This document shows, piece after piece, positions 1 to 9,447 of a stretch of 64,000 nt of DNA. Within the stretch, counting starts at the first letter, position 1, and the number at the start of each line of letters is the position of its first letter. The position numbers and the translations under genes were made by a program. The stretch is from Roseimicrobium gellanilyticum (lineage in GTDB: Bacteria; Verrucomicrobiota; Verrucomicrobiia; Verrucomicrobiales; Verrucomicrobiaceae). A model generated the notes under the pieces. The model was not told where the DNA came from. It saw only the letters and a program-made list of their open reading frames with translations, and made no database searches. The DNA is taken from NCBI RefSeq assembly GCF_003315205.1, contig NZ_QNRR01000003.1, positions 496,001-560,000 on the forward strand, written 5' to 3'.

Positions 1-1514
1 TGCTCGCCAGCGGGGATCGTTTTCATGTGCGCTTCAAGATGGCGCCCGATGCCGGTGCCAGGCTGTACGCCGTGCCCACCGATGGCTCGCTCTGGCTGAG
101 CCGTGAAGAGGCGCTTGCTCATGTCATTCATGGCGACGCGATCAGCAGCTTCTACAAGGTCGAGGAGATCGAGCTCGAAGAACCCAAGGGCAACTTCACC
201 AGCGTAGCCGTGTGCGGCATGACAGGTGAGATGCTTGGGCCGCCCAGCCATCACAGCTACCAGACCACGCTGCACAAGATCCATCGCGAGCAGTTCAGCC
301 ATCTTTCCTTTGAAGATTACAAGCGCCGTGTGCGCACAGAGAGCACTCCTGAGGCCGTGGCGAAATGGAAAGAATCCCTGAAGCATGGCCATCAGTGGAC
401 GTGGCTGAAGGGTGAAGTGGCCGAAGGAGAAGCACCCAAGACCTTCAAGACGCGCAGTGAAATGGAATCCCATTTCCGCTCCCACCATGCCGACACGCTC
501 GTGGGTGAAGTGAGCGAAGCGACTGTCTCGGGAAACATTCCCAAAAAACTGCTCGCTCCGCAACTCTACAATCATCTCCGCCGTGCCGTGGACGAGAGCC
601 GCAAGCATCTGCTGAGTACTGCCCAGCAGCTCTGCAGCGGATTTGAGCGCCATGGCCTGAAACTCTTCAAGCGACGTGGTGGCAAGCTCTGGGTGAGCCG
701 CACGCGCCCGCGCCTGCTGGAAAGCAACGTGGTGCTCTCCGCCCGCATCGCAAAAATGGTGGAGATCATCAAGACTCAGCCTGGTCTTCAGGTGAAGAAG
801 CTCATCGAGAGCGTGGCACCCTCCACGGATGCTCCTGTGACCTCGACGGCTCCCGCAGCTGAAGCTCCAGCCGCCATCACGGAAGAGCCAACGGTGAGCG
901 AACCCGCGGTGGTAGCCGAAGCACTCGGCGCCAGCGCTGGCACAGAACTGCCGCCCATCGAGCCCGCTCCTGAATCTGCCGGTGCTGCTCCGATTGAGGC
1001 CTCTGAGGCGCCAGTCGATGCGGCAATTGCTGCCAGTGAATCTCCGGCTCCAGCCCCAGTGGTCCTTCCTGCTCCTGCTGCGGCAGCTGCGCATCACGAG
1101 TGGACCGGTGACCAACTGCACGCCCTGCAGGACCTGCACTGGCTCAATAGCGAAGGTTACGTCATTGAGTATGCCGATGGTGTGGTATTCCCCGGCGTGA
1201 CTGAACCCCCGCCCCCGAAGCCGAAAGCTGCTCCGGCCAAACCCGCCGCAGGCGCACCCGCTGCGGAGTCGGCCGAAGCTGCTGAGGCACCGGTCGAAAG
1301 CGAGACCGAATCAGCATCTCCCTCTGAGGAAATCGAAACGGACCCTCACGGTGAAGCTGAAACCACGCTCATTGAGGCGGCTGCTGAAACGGAAGCGCCC
1401 GTCGAAGTCGAAGCCGCTGCCTCCGAGCCTTCGCCGGAAGCTTTGGTGGATGAACCTGCCGAAGCAGAAGAGGAAATCCAGCCCGCCGCGGCCGGCGCCG
1501 AAGAAGAGAAGTAA
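1..1514 (+). CDS. Conserved-looking protein of unknown function, 5' end outside window
   Basis: The frame is open from the first bases of the window, so the gene very probably begins upstream; the first usable internal start is GTG at 27. I do not recognise a named family. From the GTG, residues 1-265 look globular, basic and rich in His, Lys and Trp (for example around HGHQWTWLKG). Residues 265-355 form an Ala/Pro/Glu/Thr linker. A short globular motif follows near residues 358-390 (EWTGDQLHALQDLHWL, then EGYVIEYADG), and the last ~100 residues are an Ala/Glu/Pro tail. No signal peptide or membrane segment is visible in this part. The gene converges on hscA with only 23 bp between the stops and no obvious terminator hairpin. 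The tail resembles a disordered acidic linker; its role is not predictable from sequence. Confidence 0.75.
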   Translation, partial: LASGDRFHVRFKMAPDAGARLYAVPTDGSLWLSREEALAHVIHGDAISSFYKVEEIELEEPKGNFTSVAVCGMTGEMLGPPSHHSYQTTLHKIHREQFSHLSFEDYKRRVRTESTPEAVAKWKESLKHGHQWTWLKGEVAEGEAPKTFKTRSEMESHFRSHHADTLVGEVSEATVSGNIPKKLLAPQLYNHLRRAVDESRKHLLSTAQQLCSGFERHGLKLFKRRGGKLWVSRTRPRLLESNVVLSARIAKMVEIIKTQPGLQVKKLIESVAPSTDAPVTSTAPAAEAPAAITEEPTVSEPAVVAEALGASAGTELPPIEPAPESAGAAPIEASEAPVDAAIAASESPAPAPVVLPAPAAAAAHHEWTGDQLHALQDLHWLNSEGYVIEYADGVVFPGVTEPPPPKPKAAPAKPAAGAPAAESAEAAEAPVESETESASPSEEIETDPHGEAETTLIEAAAETEAPVEVEAAASEPSPEALVDEPAEAEEEIQPAAAGAEEEK

Positions 1515-1537
1515 CACCCGGAAAACAGCGAACCGCA

Positions 1538-3319
1538 TCAGGAGAGCTTGCGCTCCAGCGCAGCCTCCATGGCACGCTCGACGAGGAGTACGGCAAGCTG
1601 CTGGGTGGCATCATCCAGCGCTTGATTCGCGGCTTTGAGCGCGCGGGCATCATGCGGCTCGGCCTGCATGACGTGACGCACGTCATGGGCCGCGATTTTG
1701 ATCTTCTCCACCTCGTCCTCCGGTACGAGCCCGGCGCACTGCTCCAGCGCTTCATCCACCGCCCTCAGCAGTTCCTCACTCTTCAACCGCGCCTCTGTCC
1801 AGATACGCTCGTTCATGTCTTCAAAGGCGAAGTCCACGCTTTCCGCGATCATCTTCTCCACCTTCTCGTCATCCACATCCACGGCGGAGTTTTGAATTTC
1901 CAGCACCGTGTCCGTGTTCGTGGCGGTATCGCGCGCGAGCACTTGAAGGATGCCGTTCGCATCGATGGCGAACTGCACGCCCACACGGGCGCTGCCCTTC
2001 GCCCCCGGAGGAAACGGAACTGCAATGCGGCCCAGTTCCCAGTTGTCCTTCGCAAGCTCACGCTCTCCTTGCAGCACACGGATGAGCATCTCCTGCTGAT
2101 TGGCCACCGCATTGGTGAACATCTCCCCGGCACGGCAGGGAATGGTGGAGTTGCGCGGGATGATGATGTTCATCAACCCGCCGAATGTCTCAATACCCAA
2201 TGAGAGAGGCGTGACGTCCAGCAGCACCACATTCTTCAAAGCACCACTGAGGATGCCAGCCTGAATCACGGCGCCAAGCCCCACAGCTTCATCTGGATTC
2301 TGCGAGGTGTTGGGTTCGCGCCCGAAAATCTCCTGCACCACCTGCCGCACCAATGGCATGCGTGTGCTGCCACCAACGAGGATGACATCATCGAGCTCAG
2401 AGCTGGTGATATTTGCGTCCAGCAATGCCCGCTGACAATGTCGACGCGTGCGCTCGATGAGCGATCGCGCAACACTTTCGAGGTCCCTTCGCTGCACACG
2501 CGCAGAGAGATTCCCTGAAGACAGGAAGAAGGGCAGGTCCACTGTGACCTCGGACTCCGTCGAGAGCTTCTTCTTGGCATCTTCCGCCGCTACAGTGAGC
2601 CTCGCTCGTTGAGCGGCATCAAGTGATTCTGACGATGAGCCTGAGCTTTGCAGAATCCACTCGCCCAGGGCACGGTCCACATCATCACCGCCCAACTGCG
2701 TATCGCCCGTGGTAGCCAGCACCTGGAACACACCCTCGCGCATTTCGAGGATGGAGATGTCGAACGTTCCGCCGCCAAGATCGTACACGGCAATCTTCTT
2801 GTTCTCCTCCAGCTTGTCGAGACCGTAGGCGAGCGCTGCGGCGGTGGGCTCGCTTACGATGCGCTCCACCGTGAGTCCCGCCAGCTCTCCCGCACGCTTG
2901 GTTTCATTGCGCTGCGCGTCATTGAAGTAAGCGGGAACTGTGATGACGGCACGGGAGACTTCGATTTCCAAAGCACGCTCGGCGATGCCTTTCAGATGCT
3001 TGAGGATGTCACTGCTGACCTCTGCAGGCGTCCTGCCCAATGCCTTCAGATCATAGACCGGCTGCCACTCCGACTCCCCTGCCCTGCGGCCAATGAGTCG
3101 CTTCACCGAGGTGACAGTCCTCGCCGGTTCGAGCGCCCTCTGCCGCAAGGCCGCCGCCCCCACGGTCACCCGTCCGCCCGCAGCGTAGTGCACGGCGGAG
3201 GGCGTCAGGCGGGAACCTTCGGCGTCTGCGAGCAGAATGGGAAAGCCGCTGTCCACCACGCCCACAAGGGAATTGGTGGTGCCAAGGTCAATGCCGAGAA
3301 TCGGGGAAGCGTTTGCCAT
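1538..3319 (-). CDS. hscA: Hsp70-family chaperone, HscA-like
   Basis: A 593-residue Hsp70 protein. HscA-type Hsp70s help transfer Fe-S clusters from the IscU scaffold to target proteins; DnaK-type ones fold proteins generally. The nucleotide-binding domain opens with GIDLGTTNS at residues 9-17, has a YDLGGGTFD phosphate loop near 180, a GGSTRMP loop near 315, and LLDVTPLSLGIETFGG at the linker to the substrate-binding domain (~350-500). The helical lid is short, and the C-terminus (ERKLS) lacks the EEVD-like tail of DnaK, which suits HscA. The upstream neighbour, 60 bp away, encodes an HscB-like J-protein, which favours HscA over DnaK. No iscU, iscS or ferredoxin gene lies in the window, so an Fe-S role rests on family and pairing only. 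Confidence 0.88.
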   Translation of the reverse strand: MANASPILGIDLGTTNSLVGVVDSGFPILLADAEGSRLTPSAVHYAAGGRVTVGAAALRQRALEPARTVTSVKRLIGRRAGESEWQPVYDLKALGRTPAEVSSDILKHLKGIAERALEIEVSRAVITVPAYFNDAQRNETKRAGELAGLTVERIVSEPTAAALAYGLDKLEENKKIAVYDLGGGTFDISILEMREGVFQVLATTGDTQLGGDDVDRALGEWILQSSGSSSESLDAAQRARLTVAAEDAKKKLSTESEVTVDLPFFLSSGNLSARVQRRDLESVARSLIERTRRHCQRALLDANITSSELDDVILVGGSTRMPLVRQVVQEIFGREPNTSQNPDEAVGLGAVIQAGILSGALKNVVLLDVTPLSLGIETFGGLMNIIIPRNSTIPCRAGEMFTNAVANQQEMLIRVLQGERELAKDNWELGRIAVPFPPGAKGSARVGVQFAIDANGILQVLARDTATNTDTVLEIQNSAVDVDDEKVEKMIAESVDFAFEDMNERIWTEARLKSEELLRAVDEALEQCAGLVPEDEVEKIKIAAHDVRHVMQAEPHDARALKAANQALDDATQQLAVLLVERAMEAALERKLS

Positions 3320-3379
3320 GTCACGGCTTCCATGCCGCGCTCAAGCCGGAAGCGCAAGCGGTCAGACGAGCCGGGCCCG

Positions 3380-3949
3380 CTACATCAGCGCCAGCAGTCG
3401 CTCCCGGATTTGCGCTTGCCACTTAGCCAGATAGGCGAGCCGGGCCTGCGTGGCGGCGATGTCCCTCCACACGTCCCCATCCCCTGAGGCAAGGCGTTCG
3501 TCGAGAGCAGCCAGTGCTGATTCCATTGCCACCTTCTTCTCTTCGACCCCAAAGCCGATCCTCTCGAGACGCTCACGCGACGTCATTTCCTCATTGGCCA
3601 GGAGCGCCTTCGTCAGGGCTGAGGTCGCCTTGGCCTTCTTCTCCAACAGCTTCGCTGAAGCATCCAAGGCACTGCCCAGCTCCATGAATACGGACATCAT
3701 CGACTCATCCAGCGGGACCGTACGCCACGCCTTCGCCTCTTCCGGCGCCGCGATCTCAATGAGGTGCTTCAACCTCTTTTCGGGAGAGCGCAGGGTCTCG
3801 TAGGCCGAATTCACTGCTGCAGCCTTTTCCTCGCTGCCCCCCTGGTCTGGATGCGCCTCACGACTGAGTGCCGCATAGGTGGACTGCAATGCGGCCGCAT
3901 CAATCGCCACACTTCGCGGCATGGAGAAGATGGCATAGGCGTCGGACAT
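3380..3949 (-). CDS. hscB: J-domain co-chaperone, HscB-like
   Basis: A 189-residue protein that should stimulate the ATPase of the Hsp70 encoded next to it. The N-terminus (DAYAIFSMPRSVAID) matches the start of HscB, where the first helix follows a short Phe-containing segment. The J-domain signature HPD lies at residues 33-35, followed by NSAYETLRSPEKR near residue 50, typical of HscB. The C-terminal ~100 residues are helical and charged, like the HscB three-helix bundle. I chose ATG 3949 over a longer frame to 4000 because family members begin within a few residues of this position; the adjacent ATG at 3952 is equally possible. No Shine-Dalgarno site is visible. The gene is divergent from the activase gene and is followed by hscA in the same direction. 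Confidence 0.8.
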   Translation of the reverse strand: MSDAYAIFSMPRSVAIDAAALQSTYAALSREAHPDQGGSEEKAAAVNSAYETLRSPEKRLKHLIEIAAPEEAKAWRTVPLDESMMSVFMELGSALDASAKLLEKKAKATSALTKALLANEEMTSRERLERIGFGVEEKKVAMESALAALDERLASGDGDVWRDIAATQARLAYLAKWQAQIRERLLALM

Positions 3950-3952
3950 CAT

Positions 3953-4084
3953 GGTGCTGTGGCGGGGGCGCATCATTCCCGTGCCGTGCGCACGTCGCAA
4001 GCACGAGCGGGAGGATTATTCAGCAAGTACCGGTTGCCTCCGGCGGAAGCTGCCACACCTTGCACGCGAACCGCCGCTCGTGAC
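3953..4084. promoter_or_regulatory. Divergent intergenic region between hscB and the activase gene
   Basis: About 130 bp separate the divergent starts of the HscB-like and activase genes, so promoters for both should lie here. I see no convincing -35/-10 pair and no clear operator. A short GC-rich inverted repeat (GCCTCCGGCGGAAGC) occurs near 4037-4051, but it is too small to interpret. Confidence 0.3.
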
Positions 4085-7000
4085 ATGTCTACGACGCATC
4101 ATCCGGCGAATCCCTCGCGCAGTTCCGGACTGGTGATCGGACTGGATGTGGGATCGACCACAGTGAAGGCGGTGGTGGTGGCTCCAGATACGAGGGCAAT
4201 CCTGTGGAGCGACTACAGGAGGCACGAAACGAAACAGGTCGCCACGGCAGCGCAGATGCTCTCTGAGATTTGCGAGGCCTTCCCCACTGTGACAACCGAT
4301 GGCATGCACATCTTCATCACCGGCTCGGGAGGCAGTCCGCTGGTGGAGCCATTGGGAGCTACCTTTGTGCAGGAGGTCAATGCCGTCACCCTCGCTGTGG
4401 AGATGCTGCACCCCGAAGCTGGCAGCGTGATCGAACTCGGTGGACAGGATGCCAAGATCATCATCTTCCAACGCGATCCCAAAACGGGCGAGAAGCGGCC
4501 TCTCTGCTCCATGAACGACAAATGCGCGAGCGGTACGGGCGCGACAATCGACAAATGCATACTCAAGGCAGGCCTGCCCCGTGAGCAATTGGCCGGCTTG
4601 CGATTCGATGCCACGAAGCTTCACAAGGTAGCCGCAAAGTGTGGCGTCTTTGCAGAGACAGACATTGTAAACCTCATCAAGTCCGGCATTCCCGCACCGG
4701 AGGTGGTGTGCTCACTGGCCGATGCCATCGTAAATCAGAATCTCTCGGTACTTACACGTGGGAACACGCTGCTTCCGCAGGTGATTCTCTTGGGTGGACC
4801 GAACACCTACCTGCCATTTCTCCAAGACTGCTGGAGGCTGCGCATTCCAGAAACATGGACGCAGCGCGGCATGAGACCTCCGTTGACCGATTCCATCGAA
4901 GACGTCATCGTGGTGCCTGACAATGCACAGTACTACGCAGCTTATGGCGCGGTGTTGTATGGCCTGGACCTGCCCGAGGGAACGGGACGATTCCGCGGCA
5001 TGGCGGCCTTGAGAGAATTTGCCTCATCAAAGGAATCAGCAGCCTCCTCCCGGCAGTCTGGCGCCAGATTGGTTCACAGCGAGAGGGAGGTCCGTGAGTT
5101 CCGCAGAGAGTACGCGGTTCCGAAATTTGAGCGCACGACCTTCGTCCCCGGTGAAACGGTCCGTGCCGTGATCGGGCTCGACGGTGGTTCCACGTCCTCC
5201 AAGGCCGTGCTCGTCAGTCAATCTGGCGAAGTGCTCGCCAAGTCCTACCGCCTCTCGAAGGGCAACCCCATCGAAGATTTCCGCAATCTGCTGACTGACT
5301 TGAACACTCAAGTGGAACAGCAAGGTGCGCAACTCGAAGTGCTCGGCTTCGGCGCCACAGGCTATGCGGCCGATGTCCTGGAGACCGTGGCAGGGGCCGA
5401 TGTGAACATCGTCGAAACCGTCGCACACATGCTGAGTGCGCGACACTTTTTCGGCGAGATCGATGTCATCTGCGATGTCGGAGGACAGGACATCAAGGTG
5501 TTAATGATGCAGAACGGTGACATCAGCGACTTCCGCCTCTCCAATCAATGCTCGGCGGGCAATGGCATGCTGCTGCAGGCGATGGCCGATCAGTTTGGCG
5601 TACCTCTGCGTGAGTATGCGGATACCGCCTTCGCAGCGAAGGGTGCTCCGGTGTTCAGCTATGGCTGTGCGGTCTTCCTCGACAGCGATCGTGTGAATTT
5701 CCAGAAGGAAGGGTACCACCGCGAGGAATTGCTGGCCGGACTCGCGATGGTATTGCCAAAGAACATCTGGCAATACGTGGTACAGATTCCCAGACTCGCC
5801 TCACTGGGCACACGCTTCGTCCTTCAGGGTGGCACCCAATACAACCTTGCAGCCGTGAAGGCGCAGGTGGACTACATCAAAGAACGTGTGCCTGGGGCCG
5901 AAGTGCATGTGCATCCGTATTGTGGCGAAGCAGGCGCCATCGGAGCCGCCATTGAGGTATTGCGCGTGGTGAAGCGCAAGGGAGGCACCAGTTTCATTGG
6001 AATGAGGCAGTCCATGGGCATTGCCTACACCACACGCAATGATGAGAAGACACGCTGCAACTTCTGCCGCAATCATTGCTCGCGCACTTTTGTGGATGCC
6101 CAGGCACCGGATGGACGCAACAGCCGCTACATCTCGGGCTTCTCCTGCGAGAAGGGTACCGTGGAATCCAAGGATGCCATGCTCGCGCTCGTGAAGAAAC
6201 GCAACGCCCTGAAGGAGGAACATCTCAATCTGCTGGAATACGAGGCGCGTGTCGTTTTTCAATCGGTGTACAAGCCAAAGACATTACCGGACGAGGGCTC
6301 ACCGCTGCCCGCCAGAGAAGTCGCGAAAGCGTGGTGGCCGTTCTCGGCCAAGCGCAACGCCCGCTCATTCCAACGCTCGAACACCGCAGCCGCAGAGCGT
6401 CGTCAACACCTGCGCATTGGCATCCCACGTGTGTTGAACCTCTACACGACAGCACCGCTCTTCCGCGCGTACTTCGAGGCGCTCGGCATTCCCTCCAGGA
6501 ACATCTGCTTCTCACCTCCCACGTCAGAAGAGATGTATTTGGAAGGCGCCCGTTACGGTTCGGTGGATCCTTGCTATCCTTCAAAGGTGGTGCAGGCGCA
6601 TCTGCATCACTTGCTCTTCAAGGCACACCAGCCGCCGGAATCATCGCTCGACTACATCTTCTTTCCCAGCATCACCCATCTACCCACCTTCGTCTCGCCG
6701 GTCATGGACTCAGCCTCGTGTCCTATTGTGGCGGGCACACCGAATGTAATGAAGGCGGCTTTCACCAAGGAGCAGCACTATTTTGCAGCGAGGGGAACCG
6801 AATACATCGACAGCGCAGTGACGCTTGAAGAGCCCGCCTATTTCAAGCGTCAGATGTTCGAGATGTGGGGTGAGCGCCTCGGCATCACCGAGGACGAAAG
6901 TGATTTTGCGGTTGATGAAGGATGGGAGGCCCTGCGCCAAATCAACTTGGAACTGGAGCGGCGGGGACTGGAAGTGCTTGAGAAAGCAGAACGCGAAAAC

Positions 7001-7843
7001 AAAATCGTCCTCCTTGTGCTGGCACGTCCCTATCATGCCGATCCCGGGATGAATCACGGACTGCTCGAGGAATTCCAGGCGCTGGGCTATCCGGTATTGA
7101 CCATCCGATCCATCCCCAAGGAACCCGCGTGGCTTTCGCGATGGTTCAGAGAAGATCTCGAATCTGGAAGAATCAGCAATCCTCTCGATATCCGCGACGT
7201 GTGGCCCGAGAACTACTCCACGAACAGTGTGCAGAAGGTGTGGGCTGCAAAATTCGCCGCACGTCATCCGCATGTGGCTGTGCTGGATCTTTCCAGTTTC
7301 AAATGTGGTCACGACGCTCCGACCTACGGATTGATCAGCGACATCATCGCCGCCAGTAAGACACCGTATCTGGCGATGCACGATCTAGATGCCAACAAGC
7401 CGGCGGGGTCGCAGAAAATTCGCGTCAAGACCTACGCTTACACGCTGCGACGCCATCAGGAGATGTTGGAGGACCGTGCAGCGCGTTTCGACGAACTGCA
7501 GCAGCGCCTTGCCGAGCGCCGCAACCAGCTCATGGCTCGGCGCAAAGAAACCCTGGAACGCCAGTATGATGTCGCACGCGCAGACATGGACTGCGCATTC
7601 CATCGCTACCTTGAGGAAGAGGAGTCCGTGTTCGGCATCAGGACCGCAGACCTTTCGAAGGAGTATCCCGCTTCCCCACCCCAGTTCGACCGGACCGCGG
7701 ACATCGCGCCTCAGCCTCCACGTGTGGACTTCCTCACCCGTACGGCCCAATCAGGAGCCAGCTGTCGTGGTGGGTGCTCCGGCTGTGGAACCGGATGCTC
7801 CCCGAAACCACAACTCGCGCCTTCGCTCAACTTCATCGATTGA
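4085..7843 (+). CDS. Large acyl-CoA dehydratase activase-type protein: two BcrA/BadF ATPase domains plus DUF2229-like part
   Basis: A 1,252-residue protein. Activases of this family hold a [4Fe-4S] cluster between two subunits and use ATP to drive electrons into 2-hydroxyacyl-CoA dehydratases or related double-cubane proteins. Two ASKHA ATPase domains are visible: the first starts with GLDVGSTT (~18), the second with GLDGGSTSS (~365). Both keep the cluster ligands: Cys147 (CASGTG) and Cys186 (KCGVFAETD), then Cys489 (CSAGNG) and Cys528 (YGCAVF). The spacing is 39 residues each time, as in HgdC-type activators. A CNFCRNHC motif (658-665) follows, then a DUF2229/HgdB-like region from ~777, and a Cys-rich end (CRGGCSGCGTGC, ~1226-1238). 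ATG 4085 was preferred because the family starts shortly before the first ATPase motif. The next gene starts 4 bp downstream, so the two are surely co-transcribed. Substrate unknown. Confidence 0.85.
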   Translation: MSTTHHPANPSRSSGLVIGLDVGSTTVKAVVVAPDTRAILWSDYRRHETKQVATAAQMLSEICEAFPTVTTDGMHIFITGSGGSPLVEPLGATFVQEVNAVTLAVEMLHPEAGSVIELGGQDAKIIIFQRDPKTGEKRPLCSMNDKCASGTGATIDKCILKAGLPREQLAGLRFDATKLHKVAAKCGVFAETDIVNLIKSGIPAPEVVCSLADAIVNQNLSVLTRGNTLLPQVILLGGPNTYLPFLQDCWRLRIPETWTQRGMRPPLTDSIEDVIVVPDNAQYYAAYGAVLYGLDLPEGTGRFRGMAALREFASSKESAASSRQSGARLVHSEREVREFRREYAVPKFERTTFVPGETVRAVIGLDGGSTSSKAVLVSQSGEVLAKSYRLSKGNPIEDFRNLLTDLNTQVEQQGAQLEVLGFGATGYAADVLETVAGADVNIVETVAHMLSARHFFGEIDVICDVGGQDIKVLMMQNGDISDFRLSNQCSAGNGMLLQAMADQFGVPLREYADTAFAAKGAPVFSYGCAVFLDSDRVNFQKEGYHREELLAGLAMVLPKNIWQYVVQIPRLASLGTRFVLQGGTQYNLAAVKAQVDYIKERVPGAEVHVHPYCGEAGAIGAAIEVLRVVKRKGGTSFIGMRQSMGIAYTTRNDEKTRCNFCRNHCSRTFVDAQAPDGRNSRYISGFSCEKGTVESKDAMLALVKKRNALKEEHLNLLEYEARVVFQSVYKPKTLPDEGSPLPAREVAKAWWPFSAKRNARSFQRSNTAAAERRQHLRIGIPRVLNLYTTAPLFRAYFEALGIPSRNICFSPPTSEEMYLEGARYGSVDPCYPSKVVQAHLHHLLFKAHQPPESSLDYIFFPSITHLPTFVSPVMDSASCPIVAGTPNVMKAAFTKEQHYFAARGTEYIDSAVTLEEPAYFKRQMFEMWGERLGITEDESDFAVDEGWEALRQINLELERRGLEVLEKAERENKIVLLVLARPYHADPGMNHGLLEEFQALGYPVLTIRSIPKEPAWLSRWFREDLESGRISNPLDIRDVWPENYSTNSVQKVWAAKFAARHPHVAVLDLSSFKCGHDAPTYGLISDIIAASKTPYLAMHDLDANKPAGSQKIRVKTYAYTLRRHQEMLEDRAARFDELQQRLAERRNQLMARRKETLERQYDVARADMDCAFHRYLEEEESVFGIRTADLSKEYPASPPQFDRTADIAPQPPRVDFLTRTAQSGASCRGGCSGCGTGCSPKPQLAPSLNFID

Positions 7844-7847
7844 TCTC

Positions 7848-9431
7848 ATGGCCACCACGAATGCTTCACGCACGGATGTCCCCACGCTCGCGGAGATCGA
7901 GGAGGAGATGAAAAGCTTCGAGATCGCAGAACGCAAGCGCCTCGGTCTCGAAGAGCGACCCGCAACTCAATGGCACGACCCAAACCCGCAAATCTTCACG
8001 AAGGCGCAGCGAGCCCACACCACCATCCTGCTTGGTGGTCTCACCATTGCACAGGATGCGTTCGTGAGAGCTGGACTTGAGGGCATCGGCTACCAAATCG
8101 AAGTGCTTCCCTGCCCCGACACGAAAGCTCTGCACCTGGGCAAGGAGTTCGGCAATCGTGGCCAGTGCAATCCCACCTACTTCACCGTGGGCAATCTCAT
8201 CAAGCGTCTCGTTTCCCTGCGTGATGAAGACAAGCTACCTGTGCCGGAGATCGTAAGTCGTTATGTGTTCATGACGGCTGGTGCGTGTGGTCCGTGCCGC
8301 TTCGGCACCTATGCCACGGAATATCGCAAGGCCCTGCGTGACGCGGGTTTCGAGGGGTTCCGCGTACTGCTCTTCCAGCAGCAGGGGGGCTTCAAGCAGG
8401 CAACGGGGAGTGATGTTGGCCTGGAGTTGACTCCCAGGTTCTTCATGCAAATCGTGAAGGCCATCGTCGCTGGCGATGTGCTTAATGCCATCGGATATCG
8501 CATCCGCCCCTACGAAGTGACCAAGGGCGATACCGATGCCGCACTGGAACGCTGCAAGGACATCATGTGCGAAGCGCTCCGGACAAGAAAATCATCCCTG
8601 CTGGCCCTGCGTCGCTGCCGCAAGGAACTGGAACGCATCCCAGTCGACCGCCTCCAGGCAAAACCCAAGGTGATGATCATTGGCGAGTTTTGGGCCATGA
8701 CCACTGAAGGTGACGGCAACTACCATCTGCAGCGATTCCTTGAGCAGGAAGGCGCCGAGGTGGAAGTGCAGGCCGTGAGCGCCTGGCTGCTCTACATGAT
8801 CTGGCAGGGGCAGCGGGACACCAGGCGCCGGCTGGAACTGAAGGAAAAGGACGAAGCAGGCAAAGGCCTCGCAAAGCGGAACGCGCCCAAACTACTTCGC
8901 AGGCTGTGGGCAGCAGACTGCGCATTGCGCTTCATTTTCCAGACGGCAGCACACTGTATCGGGCTTAAGGGTTTTCATCTTCCCGACATGGAAGAGGTCG
9001 CCTCACTGGCACAACCCCACTACGACGTCGAGCTTCGTGGAGGTGAAGGTCACATGGAAGTGGGCAAGCTCATTGAGGCCACGCGGAGCCATCGTGCCCA
9101 CATGATTGTTTCTGTAAAACCCTTTGGCTGCATGCCCAGCTCGGGTGTGTCTGATGGCATCCAGTCACTGGTAGCTACACGCCATCCGGAAATCATCTTC
9201 TGCCCCGTGGAAACCACCGGTGACGGTGCGGTGAATTTTCAGAGCCGGGTGCTCATGTGCCTTTTCCGCGCACGACGCAAAGCACGCGAAGAGTATGACA
9301 TCGCCCTGAAGAAGCGCGGCCTGACAGCGGAAGAGGCCCTCGTAAAGTGCCGCAGTGGAAGGCATCCCTTTGCGCACGCTCCCCATGTCACCGCAGGCTC
9401 GGCCGCAAATATGGTGCTCGCCATGCGCTGA
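7848..9431 (+). CDS. 2-hydroxyacyl-CoA dehydratase/double-cubane-like component
   Basis: A 527-residue soluble protein starting with ATG 7848, 4 bp after the activase stop. It resembles the C-terminal HgdB/DUF2229-type portion of the long single-chain activase-dehydratase proteins of anaerobes, so a fused protein elsewhere is probably represented here by two genes. Conserved-looking Cys residues include the one in RGQCNPTYF (~108) and Cys147 and Cys150 in ACGPCRFGTY, which could ligate an Fe-S cluster; further ones lie in KPFGCMPSSG near residue 427. The N-terminal 55 residues are charged and probably helical. Likely role: electron acceptor or catalytic partner of the upstream activase in a low-potential ATP-driven reduction. 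The real substrate cannot be read from the sequence. The last 16 bp before the convergent lgt-like stop hold no clear terminator. Confidence 0.78.
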   Translation: MATTNASRTDVPTLAEIEEEMKSFEIAERKRLGLEERPATQWHDPNPQIFTKAQRAHTTILLGGLTIAQDAFVRAGLEGIGYQIEVLPCPDTKALHLGKEFGNRGQCNPTYFTVGNLIKRLVSLRDEDKLPVPEIVSRYVFMTAGACGPCRFGTYATEYRKALRDAGFEGFRVLLFQQQGGFKQATGSDVGLELTPRFFMQIVKAIVAGDVLNAIGYRIRPYEVTKGDTDAALERCKDIMCEALRTRKSSLLALRRCRKELERIPVDRLQAKPKVMIIGEFWAMTTEGDGNYHLQRFLEQEGAEVEVQAVSAWLLYMIWQGQRDTRRRLELKEKDEAGKGLAKRNAPKLLRRLWAADCALRFIFQTAAHCIGLKGFHLPDMEEVASLAQPHYDVELRGGEGHMEVGKLIEATRSHRAHMIVSVKPFGCMPSSGVSDGIQSLVATRHPEIIFCPVETTGDGAVNFQSRVLMCLFRARRKAREEYDIALKKRGLTAEEALVKCRSGRHPFAHAPHVTAGSAANMVLAMR

Positions 9432-9447
9432 CCGTCCTGTCTATCGC

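Noticed and set aside
1538-3949. Standard dnaK-dnaJ pair
   Set aside because: The J-protein lacks the Gly/Phe and zinc-finger regions of DnaJ and has the HscB layout; the Hsp70 lacks the DnaK C-terminal tail.
3764-4084. N-terminal extension of the activase upstream of ATG 4085
   Set aside because: It overlaps hscB on the other strand and its residues do not resemble the activase family, which begins close to the first ATPase motif.
7389-7847. N-terminal extension of the dehydratase-like protein
   Set aside because: It overlaps the end of the activase gene in a different frame; ATG 7848 directly after the activase stop is the natural start.
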